Below are positions 25,341 through 33,504 of a stretch of 64,000 nt of DNA, one piece after another. Source of the stretch: Allopusillimonas ginsengisoli (GTDB lineage: Bacteria > Pseudomonadota > Gammaproteobacteria > Burkholderiales > Burkholderiaceae_B); NCBI GenBank assembly GCA_005239165.1, contig RAPG01000013.1, positions 62,001-126,000 on the forward strand, in the 5' to 3' direction. Numbering within the stretch: the first letter of the stretch is position 1; each line of letters starts with the position of its first letter. Both the position numbers and the translations under genes were made by a program. The notes under the pieces were generated by a model that was not told the DNA's origin, did not search any database, and worked only from the letters and a program-made list of their open reading frames with translations.

Positions 25341-26279
25341 ATGAAAATCAGACTACTGTGGTTGCGTGTCGCTTCACAAGCTTTGTTCCTGATCGCTCTG
25401 AGTTTGAGCTGCGCATATCCAGCGCACTCAGAGCGCATCCCTGACCGGACTGAACGGCTGGCCATAGTCTCGGCGTTTGAGCCCGAAATGACCGCGCTCC
25501 TGGAGCGTGTAAAAAACGCCAGCAGCGAGCGTATCAATGGCGTAACGTTCACGACAGGCGTGCTGGAAGGTCATCCGGTCGTTTTGTTTTTAAGTGGCGT
25601 CAGCATGGTCAATGCTGCCATGAACACGCAGCTCGCTCTGGACAGATTTGCGATCAGTCATGTCATTTTCAGTGGTATTGCCGGAGGCGTGAATCCAGAT
25701 CTTCATATTGGTGATGTCGTCGTCGCTGAACAATGGGGGCAGTATCTGGAGGTATTGATGGCACGCGAAACGGGTATCGATCAGTTTCAGTCCATCGGCA
25801 AGGATGGCGGCATTATTCAGCCTGGTTTTGGCATGATGTTTACCAGGCCAGTCAAGGTGCGCTCACATGCCCACCCTGATCCAATAAAACGGTTCTGGTT
25901 TCCGGTTGATCCAGAGATGCTTGCCATAGCCAACACACTGAACCCGGTTGAGCTGTTAAGTTGCGACAAGCAGGACCAGTGCCTGGCAAAAGCCCCCCGT
26001 CTGGTTGTTGGTGGGAACGGGGTGTCAGGGTCAGCGTTTCTGGATAATGCAGCCCTGCGCGAGCACATTTATAAGGTGTTTGAGGCTAACGTGGTCGACA
26101 TGGAAAGTGCTGCTTGCGCTCAAGTGGCATATAGCAATGGCGTGCCGTTTATTGCGTTCCGCTCATTGAGCGACTTGGCCGGTGGTGGCGAAGGGGCAAA
26201 TGAAATGCATACCTTTCTTGCGTTGGCTGCCCACAACTCTACGACGGTGCTGCTTAAGTTTCTGAGGGCGTGGCCATGA
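25341..26279 (+). CDS. Exported nucleosidase/phosphorylase-like protein (MTA/SAH nucleosidase family)
   Basis: 312 residues from ATG 25341. An N-terminal signal peptide (LWLRVASQALFLIALSLSCAYPAHS) is followed by a nucleoside phosphorylase-type domain. That domain has AIVSAFEPEMTALLERV, the strand FSGIAGGVNPDLHIGDVVVAEQ, and VDMESAACAQVAYSNGVPFIAFRSLSDLAG, which contains the catalytic-site ME and the S-D pair. This is the fold of MtnN, but the family is normally cytoplasmic and about 230 residues long. The leader and an insertion around residues 190-235 suggest a periplasmic purine-nucleoside hydrolase or salvage enzyme. The following cupin gene overlaps by ATGA. Confidence 0.85.
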   Translation: MKIRLLWLRVASQALFLIALSLSCAYPAHSERIPDRTERLAIVSAFEPEMTALLERVKNASSERINGVTFTTGVLEGHPVVLFLSGVSMVNAAMNTQLALDRFAISHVIFSGIAGGVNPDLHIGDVVVAEQWGQYLEVLMARETGIDQFQSIGKDGGIIQPGFGMMFTRPVKVRSHAHPDPIKRFWFPVDPEMLAIANTLNPVELLSCDKQDQCLAKAPRLVVGGNGVSGSAFLDNAALREHIYKVFEANVVDMESAACAQVAYSNGVPFIAFRSLSDLAGGGEGANEMHTFLALAAHNSTTVLLKFLRAWP

Positions 26280-26764
26280 GTGATGATGTGCAGAAACTGA
26301 TCCGGCAATTTGAGCTTGAGCCCCACCCAGAAGGCGGCCATTACCGCGAAACATATCGCAGCCGTGCACGTGTCAAAAACGCAGGTGGGCAGTTGCTTGA
26401 CGCATGTACGGCCATTTACTATTTGCTGCATGCCGGAGCGTGGTCGGCGTGGCATCGTATTGAGTCGGATGAAATCTGGCATTTTTATTCTGGTGTGCCG
26501 GTAGATATCCATGTGCTCGATAACCAGCAGGGGCTTATTACGCACAAACTGGGTGATGCCTTGCAAACAGCTGGCACGAGTTATCAGGTCGTAATTCCCG
26601 GGAGAAAGTGGTTCGCGGCTGAGCTTTCATACTCCGAAGGCTACGCCTTGGTGGGGTGCACGGTTGCCCCGGGTTTTGAATTTAATCTGTTTGAGCTGGC
26701 TGACACAAAAAATCTTGTGCGACAGTATCCTGAGCATGAGCAACTGATACGGCGGCTTGGGTAA
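26276..26764 (+). CDS. DUF985 cupin-fold protein
   Basis: 162 residues from ATG 26276, translationally coupled to the preceding gene. It starts with LIRQFELEPHPEGGHYRETYRS and has HRIESDEIWHFYSGVPVDIHVL and PGRKWFAAEL, the usual DUF985 cupin (RmlC-like) pattern. Members are structurally related to sugar epimerases and EutQ-like cupins and lack an agreed function. The acidic and His residues on the beta strands could bind a metal. Confidence 0.88.
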   Translation: MSDDVQKLIRQFELEPHPEGGHYRETYRSRARVKNAGGQLLDACTAIYYLLHAGAWSAWHRIESDEIWHFYSGVPVDIHVLDNQQGLITHKLGDALQTAGTSYQVVIPGRKWFAAELSYSEGYALVGCTVAPGFEFNLFELADTKNLVRQYPEHEQLIRRLG

Positions 26765-27068
26765 GTTTTCAGACATTCCGGCAGGGCCCGCTACTCCGAC
26801 TGGCTCACGCAATCGAATGGTGAATCTAATCCCAGTGGCGATTTCAGTGATTATCGGTTCGGGTAGTTTTTGTTGTCGTGCTTCGGCGAAAATACGCTTA
26901 ACGCAGCTGCCCCATTGCTCCACCACGCCTAGTTCGCGGAAGACGCGGGCGATGACTGGGTTGCGAATTCTGGAGACACCATTTTTCATGTCTTCTATTG
27001 TCATGCCTGGCAATAATATGCCAGGGCTTTCGATGTCGATACGGCTAACATTCCAATACATCAGCCCC
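26765..27068 (-). pseudogene. Remnant of an AlbA_2-domain ATP-binding/transcriptional regulator-like protein
   Basis: On the minus strand, the sequence from about 27064 down to 26810 encodes ESPGILLPGMTIEDMKNG, IRNPVIARVFRELGVVEQWG, VKRIFAEARQQKLPEP and TGIRFTIRL. This is typical of the C-terminal region of RecG-like ATP-binding proteins with an AlbA_2 domain. No N-terminal AlbA_2 or ATPase part exists upstream, and the frame runs on into antisense of the cupin gene. It is therefore a fragment, probably left by an old deletion. The family call rests on the VIARVFRELG-VEQWG-VKRIF pattern. Confidence 0.65.
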
Positions 27069-27121
27069 CAATAAGCGCTTGCCCCGCGAGCAATAGCCTC
27101 ACTATTTACAGAGAGAAACGT

Positions 27122-28129
27122 ATGAGCACCAGCCTGACTAATGAAGCCATCTATGTGGCCTCACGGCCCACGGGTATTCCGACGGCCGAAAACTTCCGCA
27201 CAGACACGCATCCGGTGCCCGAGGTCAGGCAAGGCGAGATTCTTGTGCATAATGAATGGCTGTCGGTGGAGCCCGCGATGCGTGGCTGGCTGGCAGATGC
27301 CAATAACTATTCCAGCGTAGGGGTTGGCGAGGTGATGCAGTCGTTGTGTGTCGGTATCGTCATTGCGTCAAAGGCCGACGAGTTTAGCGTGGGTGATCGC
27401 CTTATGGGGTGGTTCGGGTGGCAGCATTACGCGGTGGTCAAGCCGAGTGCTGTCGTTCAGAAAATAACGTCGTCTGACATTCGTCCTTCTTTGTATCTGG
27501 GCGTGCTGGGTCTGAATGGAGCCACTGCCGCCACGGCCTTAGAAACTATCGGTGCTCCCAAACCCGGTGAAACAGTCGTGGTGTCCACTGCCGCCGGTGG
27601 CGTAGGCTCTTGTGTGGGGCAACTGGCCAAGGCCTTGGGATGTCGCACCGTAGGGCTGACAAGCACGCCTGAGAAAGTCAAAGTCTGCTATGAAGAGTTC
27701 GGCTATGACCACGTCATCAATTACAAAACGGATGACATCGATGCTGCACTGAAAGCCGCCTGCCCGCAAGGCATCGATATTTACTTTGACAATACCGCTG
27801 GCAGAATTTCAGATTCGGTCGTGCAGCATCTCGCTCCAGGCGCACGAGTTATCGTATGCGGCACAGCCTCCATCGCTAAATGGGATCCAGTCCCCATGGG
27901 GCCGCGTGTCGAACGCATTCTGCTCACGCGTCGTGCGCTTATGCAGGGCTTTATTTTGTTTGACCATATGGATACGTATGCGTCGTACATCGGCAAGCTT
28001 GAGGCCCTGGTCAGAGCGAACAAGCTCACCTGCCGCGAGCACGTTACGCAAGGGCTGCACACGGCCATGGGAGCGATCGAAGAGCTTTATCGGGGTGAGA
28101 ACCTGGGCAAGCGGCTGATCCGCTTGTAG
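27122..28129 (+). CDS. NADP-dependent MDR reductase (CurA/leukotriene B4 dehydrogenase-like)
   Basis: 335 residues. Medium-chain reductase without zinc ligands. The N-terminal part has VHNEWLSVEPAMRGWLAD, typical of the CurA/YncB/PTGR family. The NADP domain follows (VVSTAAGGVGSCVGQLAKALG), then YFDNTAGRISDSVVQHLAPG. The family reduces alkenals/enones using NADPH. It is preceded by the remnant gene and has no obvious operon partner; a gap of 186 bp separates it from the next gene. Confidence 0.9.
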   Translation: MSTSLTNEAIYVASRPTGIPTAENFRTDTHPVPEVRQGEILVHNEWLSVEPAMRGWLADANNYSSVGVGEVMQSLCVGIVIASKADEFSVGDRLMGWFGWQHYAVVKPSAVVQKITSSDIRPSLYLGVLGLNGATAATALETIGAPKPGETVVVSTAAGGVGSCVGQLAKALGCRTVGLTSTPEKVKVCYEEFGYDHVINYKTDDIDAALKAACPQGIDIYFDNTAGRISDSVVQHLAPGARVIVCGTASIAKWDPVPMGPRVERILLTRRALMQGFILFDHMDTYASYIGKLEALVRANKLTCREHVTQGLHTAMGAIEELYRGENLGKRLIRL

Positions 28130-28315
28130 TTTGATTTGGATGGTCGCGCACCTGTCAAGGCACTTAAAGGTAACTCGAAGAAACAGCGTGTGACGCATGG
28201 ATTTTGGTGAGGTAATATCCAAAGTCACGTTTTGCAGTTTTTGCTAATGTAAAGCAACAGGTTCACTGGCCACCTACGGTCAGTCGTAACCATTCGCTGG
28301 AGAAAGGAGCTGCAG

Positions 28316-28870
28316 GTGAGCTTGCTATTTCAATTGCGCCTGGCAGGCGGCTATCGTGGGAGCGCCATCATGTTGCTGGGCGCGGCTGGGCTAATGCCGC
28401 TGGCTAGCAGTGCAGACACCAAGCCCGCGCACCATCTGCCCCTGCCGACAGGCCCGGTCGTTCTTGTTGTAGACGGGGCAATCGAACATACCAACTTTCC
28501 AGGCGAAGCCCGACTTGATATGCAGATGATAGAGAATCTGCCTGCCCATACAATTAGCACCACTACCTCGGTGACCGACGGGGTCCGCAAGTTTGACGGC
28601 GTCCGCATGCAAGACCTCATGAATTATGTTGGGGCCTCCGGAGAGTCGGCTCTAGCCGTGGCATTGAACGACTATCGGGTCGACATCCCTCTTGCTGATT
28701 TTGATGACTACGGCGTGTTGCTGGCAACCCATATGAGTGGTGAGCGTCTGCAGGCCAGTGACAAGGGGCCGCTCTGGATCATCTATCCCCGTGACGATTA
28801 CAGCCGGTTAATGGACATACGGTATGACGTGCGCTGGGTCTGGCAACTAAACCGAATTACGGTTGAATGA
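28316..28870 (+). CDS. Small SUOX-fold (molybdopterin oxidoreductase-like) protein, secreted
   Basis: 184 residues from GTG 28316, with AAGGAG upstream. The N-terminus has a hydrophobic segment (IMLLGAAGLMPLASSAD) acting as signal peptide or anchor. The rest resembles the sulfite-oxidase/YedY molybdopterin-binding fold, with DGVRKFDGVRMQDLMNYVG, DYRVDIPLADFDDYGVLLA and GPLWIIYPRDDYSRLMDIRY. There is no cysteine in the whole protein, so the usual Mo-binding Cys is absent and cofactor binding is doubtful. In related bacteria such small proteins are encoded next to a sensor kinase and response regulator, as here. It may serve as the periplasmic sensor partner. Confidence 0.8.
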   Translation: MSLLFQLRLAGGYRGSAIMLLGAAGLMPLASSADTKPAHHLPLPTGPVVLVVDGAIEHTNFPGEARLDMQMIENLPAHTISTTTSVTDGVRKFDGVRMQDLMNYVGASGESALAVALNDYRVDIPLADFDDYGVLLATHMSGERLQASDKGPLWIIYPRDDYSRLMDIRYDVRWVWQLNRITVE

Positions 28871-28879
28871 AATTTATAC

Positions 28880-29179
28880 GGTCACGCCACAACGCAGCGG
28901 ATGCTAAAAGCGGGTGACCGCATGGATGCGACCGAGCTTAAACGCCGCGCCAATGTAGTCAGGGCTGCTACGCAGCGGCTTACTGAGCTCATCGATGGAA
29001 TTCTCCATGCCGCCAAGTACTCAGAACCCGATACACTGATAGAGATGCGTGTTTTTCGTGAGCGACGCATGCTCTCGTGTTCAGTCACTGATCAGGGTCG
29101 AGGCATATCACCAATAGATTTAAAAAGGGCAGGGCTCAGGAAGATCAAAACTAAAATTTTTAGGCAATCAGGTTTTTCT
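28880..29179 (+). pseudogene. Decayed sensor histidine kinase gene
   Basis: Short kinase pieces survive in one frame: a helix of the DHp/dimer region (RAATQRLTELIDGILHAAKY) is joined to the ATPase G-box region (SCSVTDQGRGISPIDL). The intervening sequence and everything before the DHp domain are gone, as are the phospho-accepting His helix, the N box and the membrane sensor part. The frame then runs into the response regulator start. This is a multiple-deletion remnant, not a sequencing error. Confidence 0.7.
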
Positions 29180-30286
29180 ATGCAGATTACAGAAAACAAT
29201 TCAGATCACCCTCATAACACAGGCACAGATGCAAAGCCCGTTATTCTGTTTGTCGAAGACGAGCAGGATTTGAGGGAGGTGGTCGCAGAAGAATTGGCCG
29301 ATGCGGGATATGACGTAGTTCAGGCGTGCGATGGTGAAGATGCGATGAGACTGCTCGCCACCACTGTGCCTAATCTTATTTTGTGCGACATCATCATGCC
29401 CAAAATGGATGGGTATGAGTTTTTACGCAAGGTACGCGAAACACGTGCTGACTTGCTTGATGTTCCGTTTGTGTTTCTCACTGCACATGATGGTTCAGAA
29501 AAAATCGTGCAAGGCAAGCATGCCGGAGCAGACGACTACCTGGTCAAGCCTATTGATTTTGACCTCATGCTGGCTACGGTGGCGGCGCGCCTGCGCCAGA
29601 TGACGCTGGTGCGTGACAAGATTGTGGCCGATATACACAGTGTGGGTCAGAATGATGTCCAGGCTCATGATGACATTGCACGAAAAGCATTTAATCGCGT
29701 CGCACAAACTTTCAATCTGGTCAGCTCAGGCATTGTTCTCTTTGACAGCATGGGCGGGGTACGGTTTGCCAACCAGGCGGCAAAAAGTCTGGTTGCCGAA
29801 GGCATTACACCGGCACTTGATGCCCTTGCACCGGTAAGCAGTGCGCACTTTACCCGTGCGTTTTCTGTGTTGATGCAAGAGGCTATCCAGGCAAGTCAAC
29901 ATGGACGTGATTACACCGAGGTGCTGTCGCTGGCGCAGCCCGAAGGTCCGCGCAATCTTGTGGTGACTATTTGCGCGCTTGAGACCACCGCTGCACAAAG
30001 CCCCGATGAACCGGCCGTCGCCGTTTTTCTGTCGGGTGGTGATCATGGCCAGACGGCACCGCTCAAGTCGCTGCAATCAATGTTCGACCTGACACCCACA
30101 GAGTCGCGAGTCGCCTGGGCGTTTGCGCAAGGCATGAGGCCAGAGGACATCGCCCGCTCGTTTGGCATTTCGACGACTACGGTTGCTTTTCACAAGCGCA
30201 ATATTTTCCAGAAGACGCATACCAACCGTCAGGCCGACCTGATCGCCCTGTTGCTGACCATGCCCGTATCAACGCCAGAAGCATGA
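29180..30286 (+). CDS. Response regulator with central sensor-like region and LuxR-type HTH, orphaned
   Basis: 368 residues from ATG 29180 (MQITENN). An N-terminal receiver domain runs to about residue 145, with the phospho-accepting D70 in NLILCDIIMPKMDGYEF, T in VFLTAHDG and K in DDYLVKPIDFD. Residues about 160-290 include a PAS-like stretch (NLVSSGIVLFDSMGGVRFANQAAKSLV). The C-terminus is a LuxR/GerE HTH (DLTPTESRVAWAFAQGMRPE to NIFQKTHTNRQADLIALLL). The cognate kinase upstream is broken, so control must come from another kinase or be lost. The SUOX-fold gene is the third member of this old unit. Confidence 0.85.
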   Translation: MQITENNSDHPHNTGTDAKPVILFVEDEQDLREVVAEELADAGYDVVQACDGEDAMRLLATTVPNLILCDIIMPKMDGYEFLRKVRETRADLLDVPFVFLTAHDGSEKIVQGKHAGADDYLVKPIDFDLMLATVAARLRQMTLVRDKIVADIHSVGQNDVQAHDDIARKAFNRVAQTFNLVSSGIVLFDSMGGVRFANQAAKSLVAEGITPALDALAPVSSAHFTRAFSVLMQEAIQASQHGRDYTEVLSLAQPEGPRNLVVTICALETTAAQSPDEPAVAVFLSGGDHGQTAPLKSLQSMFDLTPTESRVAWAFAQGMRPEDIARSFGISTTTVAFHKRNIFQKTHTNRQADLIALLLTMPVSTPEA

Positions 30287-30405
30287 GATGGCCTGTATGT
30301 CCGTGCTCGCGCAAGAGGCATGACATGCTGCCCTCCGCCTCTGTAACTACGCGACAAGCATGAGATGGCGTCATCTATGCCTGAAGCCACGCAAGAGGCA
30401 TGACA
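30279..30405 (+). repeat. Imperfect direct repeat downstream of the response regulator gene
   Basis: AAGCATGAGATGGC occurs at 30279-30292 and 30356-30369. CGCAAGAGGCATGACA occurs at 30310-30325 and 30390-30405. This makes two copies of a unit of about 77-80 bp. The first copy includes the last codons and stop of the response regulator gene. The gap 30406-30582, before narK, holds no gene or convincing promoter motif that I can identify. Confidence 0.8.
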
Positions 30406-30582
30406 CAAGCCCTTCTATTCTCGTCTGCGGTAGTTAACCACTACGTGTTTGTGGTCTATCCCTCTGAATAACTAGTCCTCTTGCCTTTCACCTGCTGTTC
30501 ATGTGGGGAATAGGCGAACGCACTGCCCGCATCTAAGCTGTATCTGTGTCGATCCGTAGATCTTACATAGGTAGCAAAGACC

Positions 30583-31881
30583 ATGAGCAGTGCATCCTCC
30601 CATCAACGGAAATCTATTTCCGTCCTTGTCTCCAGTACGTTTGCCTTCACCATCTGTTTCGCAGTCTGGATGGTTTTCGCGGTGCTGGGTGTTCCCATTA
30701 AGGCCGAGCTCGGTCTCTCAGAAACACAGTTCGGCCTGTTGGCCGCCATGCCCGTGCTGACGGGATCGCTGGTACGCGTGCCGCTGGGCATCTGGACAGA
30801 CCGCTATGGTGGCCGCGTCGTCTTCTTTCTGACCATGGCGGTTGCAGTAGTGCCGATCTGGCTGCTGGCCTATGCCACAAAATATTGGCACTTTCTGGTG
30901 CTTGCACTCTTTGTGGGCCTGGTGGGTGGCTCTTTTTCAGTGGGCACGCCCTACGTGGCGCGCTGGTTCGAGCGTGATCGCCAGGGCTTTGCCATGGGGG
31001 TGTTTGGTGCGGGTAACTCTGGCTCTGCATTAACCAAGTTTGTGGCACCCGCACTTATTGTTGCAGCAGGTGGTACCTGGACCATCGTACCTAAGGTGTA
31101 TGCCGTGGCTCTGGCAATCACCGCCGTACTGTTCTGGGTATTCTCTGCGACCGACCCCTCCCACAGGAAAACCTCCAGCGTGGGCTTTAAAGAGCAGATG
31201 AAAGTGCTCAAAGACCCGCGCGTATGGCGTTATTGCCAGTATTACTCCGTGGTGTTCGGGGGGTATGTGGCGCTGGCTTTGTGGATGACACAGTACTACA
31301 TCGGCGAGTATGGGTTTGATATCCGCGTGGCGGCATTTCTGGCGGCCTGCTTCTCGTTGCCGGGCGGTGTGCTGCGCGCAGTCGGTGGCTGGGTATCTGA
31401 TCGCGTCGGTGCCTACAAAACAACCTGGTGGGTGATGTGGGTGTGCTGGGTTGCCTTCTTCTTGCTCAGCTACCCGAATACCGAGTTCACTATCCAGACC
31501 GTCAGCGGACCCCAGACTTTTCACATAGCCCTGAGCCCTACGGTGTTCACGATACTCATGTTTATCGTGGGCATAGCGATGGCGATAGGCAAGGCATCGG
31601 TATTCAAATTTATTTCGGATGATTTCGACGACAACATCGGCGCGGTGTCGGGCGTGGTTGGCCTGGCGGGCGGGATGGGGGGCTTTGTGCTGCCCATTAT
31701 GTTCGGTGCGCTTATGGACATCACCGGCATTCATTCCAGCGCCTTCATGCTGCTTTATGGCACGGTTTGCGTCTCGCTGATCTGGATGCACTTTAGCTTT
31801 CGTCAGAATCAGGTCGGTCGTCAGGGTGCGCCTGACATGCCTGGTGGTTCGGCTGTTGCGGCTGACGCTGCGGCCTCGTGA
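30583..31881 (+). CDS. narK: Nitrate/nitrite MFS transporter, NarK1-type
   Basis: 432 residues with about 12 membrane segments. MFS motifs include GIWTDRYGGRV after TM2 and, in TM5, the nitrate signature GAGNSGSALTKFVAPALI (a glycine-rich nitrate-porter motif). The second motif GVVGLAGGMGGFVLPIMFG lies in TM11. The type I NarK group is usually a proton-coupled nitrate importer. It is followed by a second narK and then narGHJI, so it would supply nitrate to the respiratory reductase and export nitrite. Confidence 0.92.
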   Translation: MSSASSHQRKSISVLVSSTFAFTICFAVWMVFAVLGVPIKAELGLSETQFGLLAAMPVLTGSLVRVPLGIWTDRYGGRVVFFLTMAVAVVPIWLLAYATKYWHFLVLALFVGLVGGSFSVGTPYVARWFERDRQGFAMGVFGAGNSGSALTKFVAPALIVAAGGTWTIVPKVYAVALAITAVLFWVFSATDPSHRKTSSVGFKEQMKVLKDPRVWRYCQYYSVVFGGYVALALWMTQYYIGEYGFDIRVAAFLAACFSLPGGVLRAVGGWVSDRVGAYKTTWWVMWVCWVAFFLLSYPNTEFTIQTVSGPQTFHIALSPTVFTILMFIVGIAMAIGKASVFKFISDDFDDNIGAVSGVVGLAGGMGGFVLPIMFGALMDITGIHSSAFMLLYGTVCVSLIWMHFSFRQNQVGRQGAPDMPGGSAVAADAAAS

Positions 31882-31950
31882 CCCTTTATGAGTGGGCTGC
31901 TTGCGCAGCCCGCATTGTCTGTTCCCTAATCAAAAAAGAGTGGTGTAGGC

Positions 31951-33335
31951 ATGAGTGCTTATGTTCTGACCCGTTGGGAGCCCGAGAACACCTCGTTCTG
32001 GGAGAAAACCGGTTCGCGCGTTGCGCACCGGAATCTGCTGATTTCCATTCCGGCGCTAATGCTGGCATTCAGCATCTGGATGCTCTGGAGTGTGGTTGTT
32101 GTCAATCTGGACAGGGCCGGTTTCCGTTTTACGGAAAACCAATTGTTCTGGCTTACAGCGCTGCCCGCGCTGTCAGGCGCGACCCTGCGCATTTTCTACT
32201 CGTTTCTGGTGCCAATATTTGGCGGTCGTCGCTGGACGGCAATTTCAACTGGGCTGCTGCTCATCCCTGCGCTGGGCATAGGTTTTGCACTGCGTGACCC
32301 GTCAACCTCGTACCCGACGCTGCTGATTCTGGCCCTGCTGTGCGGGCTTGGTGGCGGCAACTTCAGTTCGAGTATGGCCAACATCAGTTTTTTCTTTCCT
32401 AAAGAAAAAAGGGGCTGGCCACGGGCTTGAACGCTGGGGTGGGTAATCTGGGCGTTTCGCTGGCTCAGTTTCTGGTGCCTATTGTGATTTCGGTGGGTGT
32501 GTTTGGGGCGCTGGGCGGCAAGCCACAGTCGTATCTCGAAAGCGGTGCCGAAGCGCATATCTGGCTGCAGAACGCCGGCTTTATATGGGTGCCGGTGATT
32601 GTGGTGGCAACCATTACCGCATGGTTCGGAATGAATGACATTGCCGAGGTGCGTGCATCATTTGCCGATCAGGCTGTTGTGTTCAAGCGCGCCCACAACT
32701 GGATCATGTGCTGGCTATACGTGGGCACGTTCGGGTCTTTCATCGGGTTCTCGGCCGGCTTCGCCATCTTGTCCAAAATTCTGTTCCCCGAAACTCATCC
32801 CATGTCGTACGCCTTTCTTGGACCTCTGGTCGGCTCGCTGACCAGGCCGCTGGGCGGATGGGTATCTGACAAAGTGGGTGGTGCCCGCGTCACGCTTTAT
32901 ACCTTCATGGGAATGGCATTGGCCGTGGTCGCGTTGCTGTGGTTTATTCCGGCGCAAGGGCAGGCGGGCAACTTCAATGGCTTTCTGACGGTCTTCATCA
33001 TTCTTTTCGCGCTATCGGGCGTGGGCAATGGTTCGACCTTCCGGATGATTCCGATTATTTTTCTGACCGAGCGCATGCGGGATGTGGCTGGCAAAGATGA
33101 GGCAGCGCAGCGCGGCGCCAGGCTTGCCGCTGCAAAAGAATCGGCGGCAGTGCTTGGGTTCTCCGGGGCCATAGGTGCCTACGGCGGGTTTTTCATTCCG
33201 CGCAGCTTTGGTACCTCAATCAGCATGACGGGCGATGTAACGGCAGCTCTGATTAGCTTCATCATCTTTTACCTGACTTGTGTGGCGATTACCTGGTGGT
33301 TTTATGCCCGTCGCAACGCGGCCATGCCCTGCTGA
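31951..33335 (+). pseudogene. narK: Second NarK transporter (NarK2-type), frameshifted
   Basis: The first frame (31951-32430) ends with FFFPKEKRGWPRA; the second (from about 32408 to 33335) continues ATGLNAGVGNLGVSLAQF. Adding one A to the A6 run at about 32402-32407 gives FFFPKEKKGLATGLNAGVGN in one frame and a 461-residue NarK2-like protein. The membrane segments and both nitrate signatures are otherwise complete. The family usually works as a nitrate/nitrite antiporter, complementing NarK1. The single missing A in a homopolymer suggests a sequencing error, though a real mutation is possible. Confidence 0.88.
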
Positions 33336-33355
33336 TTGAGGAAGAAGGGGAGTGT

Positions 33356-33379
33356 GGCCTAGTTCGAAAGAACTAGGCC
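33356..33379 (+). other. Stem-loop with GAAA tetraloop between narK2 and narG
   Basis: GGCCTAGTTC (33356-33365) pairs perfectly with GAACTAGGCC (33370-33379) around GAAA, a stable GNRA loop. No T-tract follows, so it is more likely a processing or mRNA-stability element than a full terminator. The remaining 125 bases to narG show no clear FNR or NarL site by eye. Confidence 0.65.
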
Positions 33380-33504
33380 GTCAGGAACCGCAAGGCCTTG
33401 TCACCCCCTTCGTGAGAGGAATGGTTTCCGGCGGTCCGGAAACGTAAAGTAAGTGTATCGATCAATGTAGCGCCGCCACAGACTGGCGGACCCTGGAGAT
33501 TTGT

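Noticed and set aside
30540..30582. FNR or NarL site upstream of the first narK
   Set aside because: TCGATCCGTAGATC is only a poor match to TTGAT-N4-ATCAA, and no convincing NarL heptamer pair was seen.
33480..33504. FNR site upstream of narG (ATCAA near 33466)
   Set aside because: Only a half-site matches; the other half (TTGAT) is absent at the required spacing.
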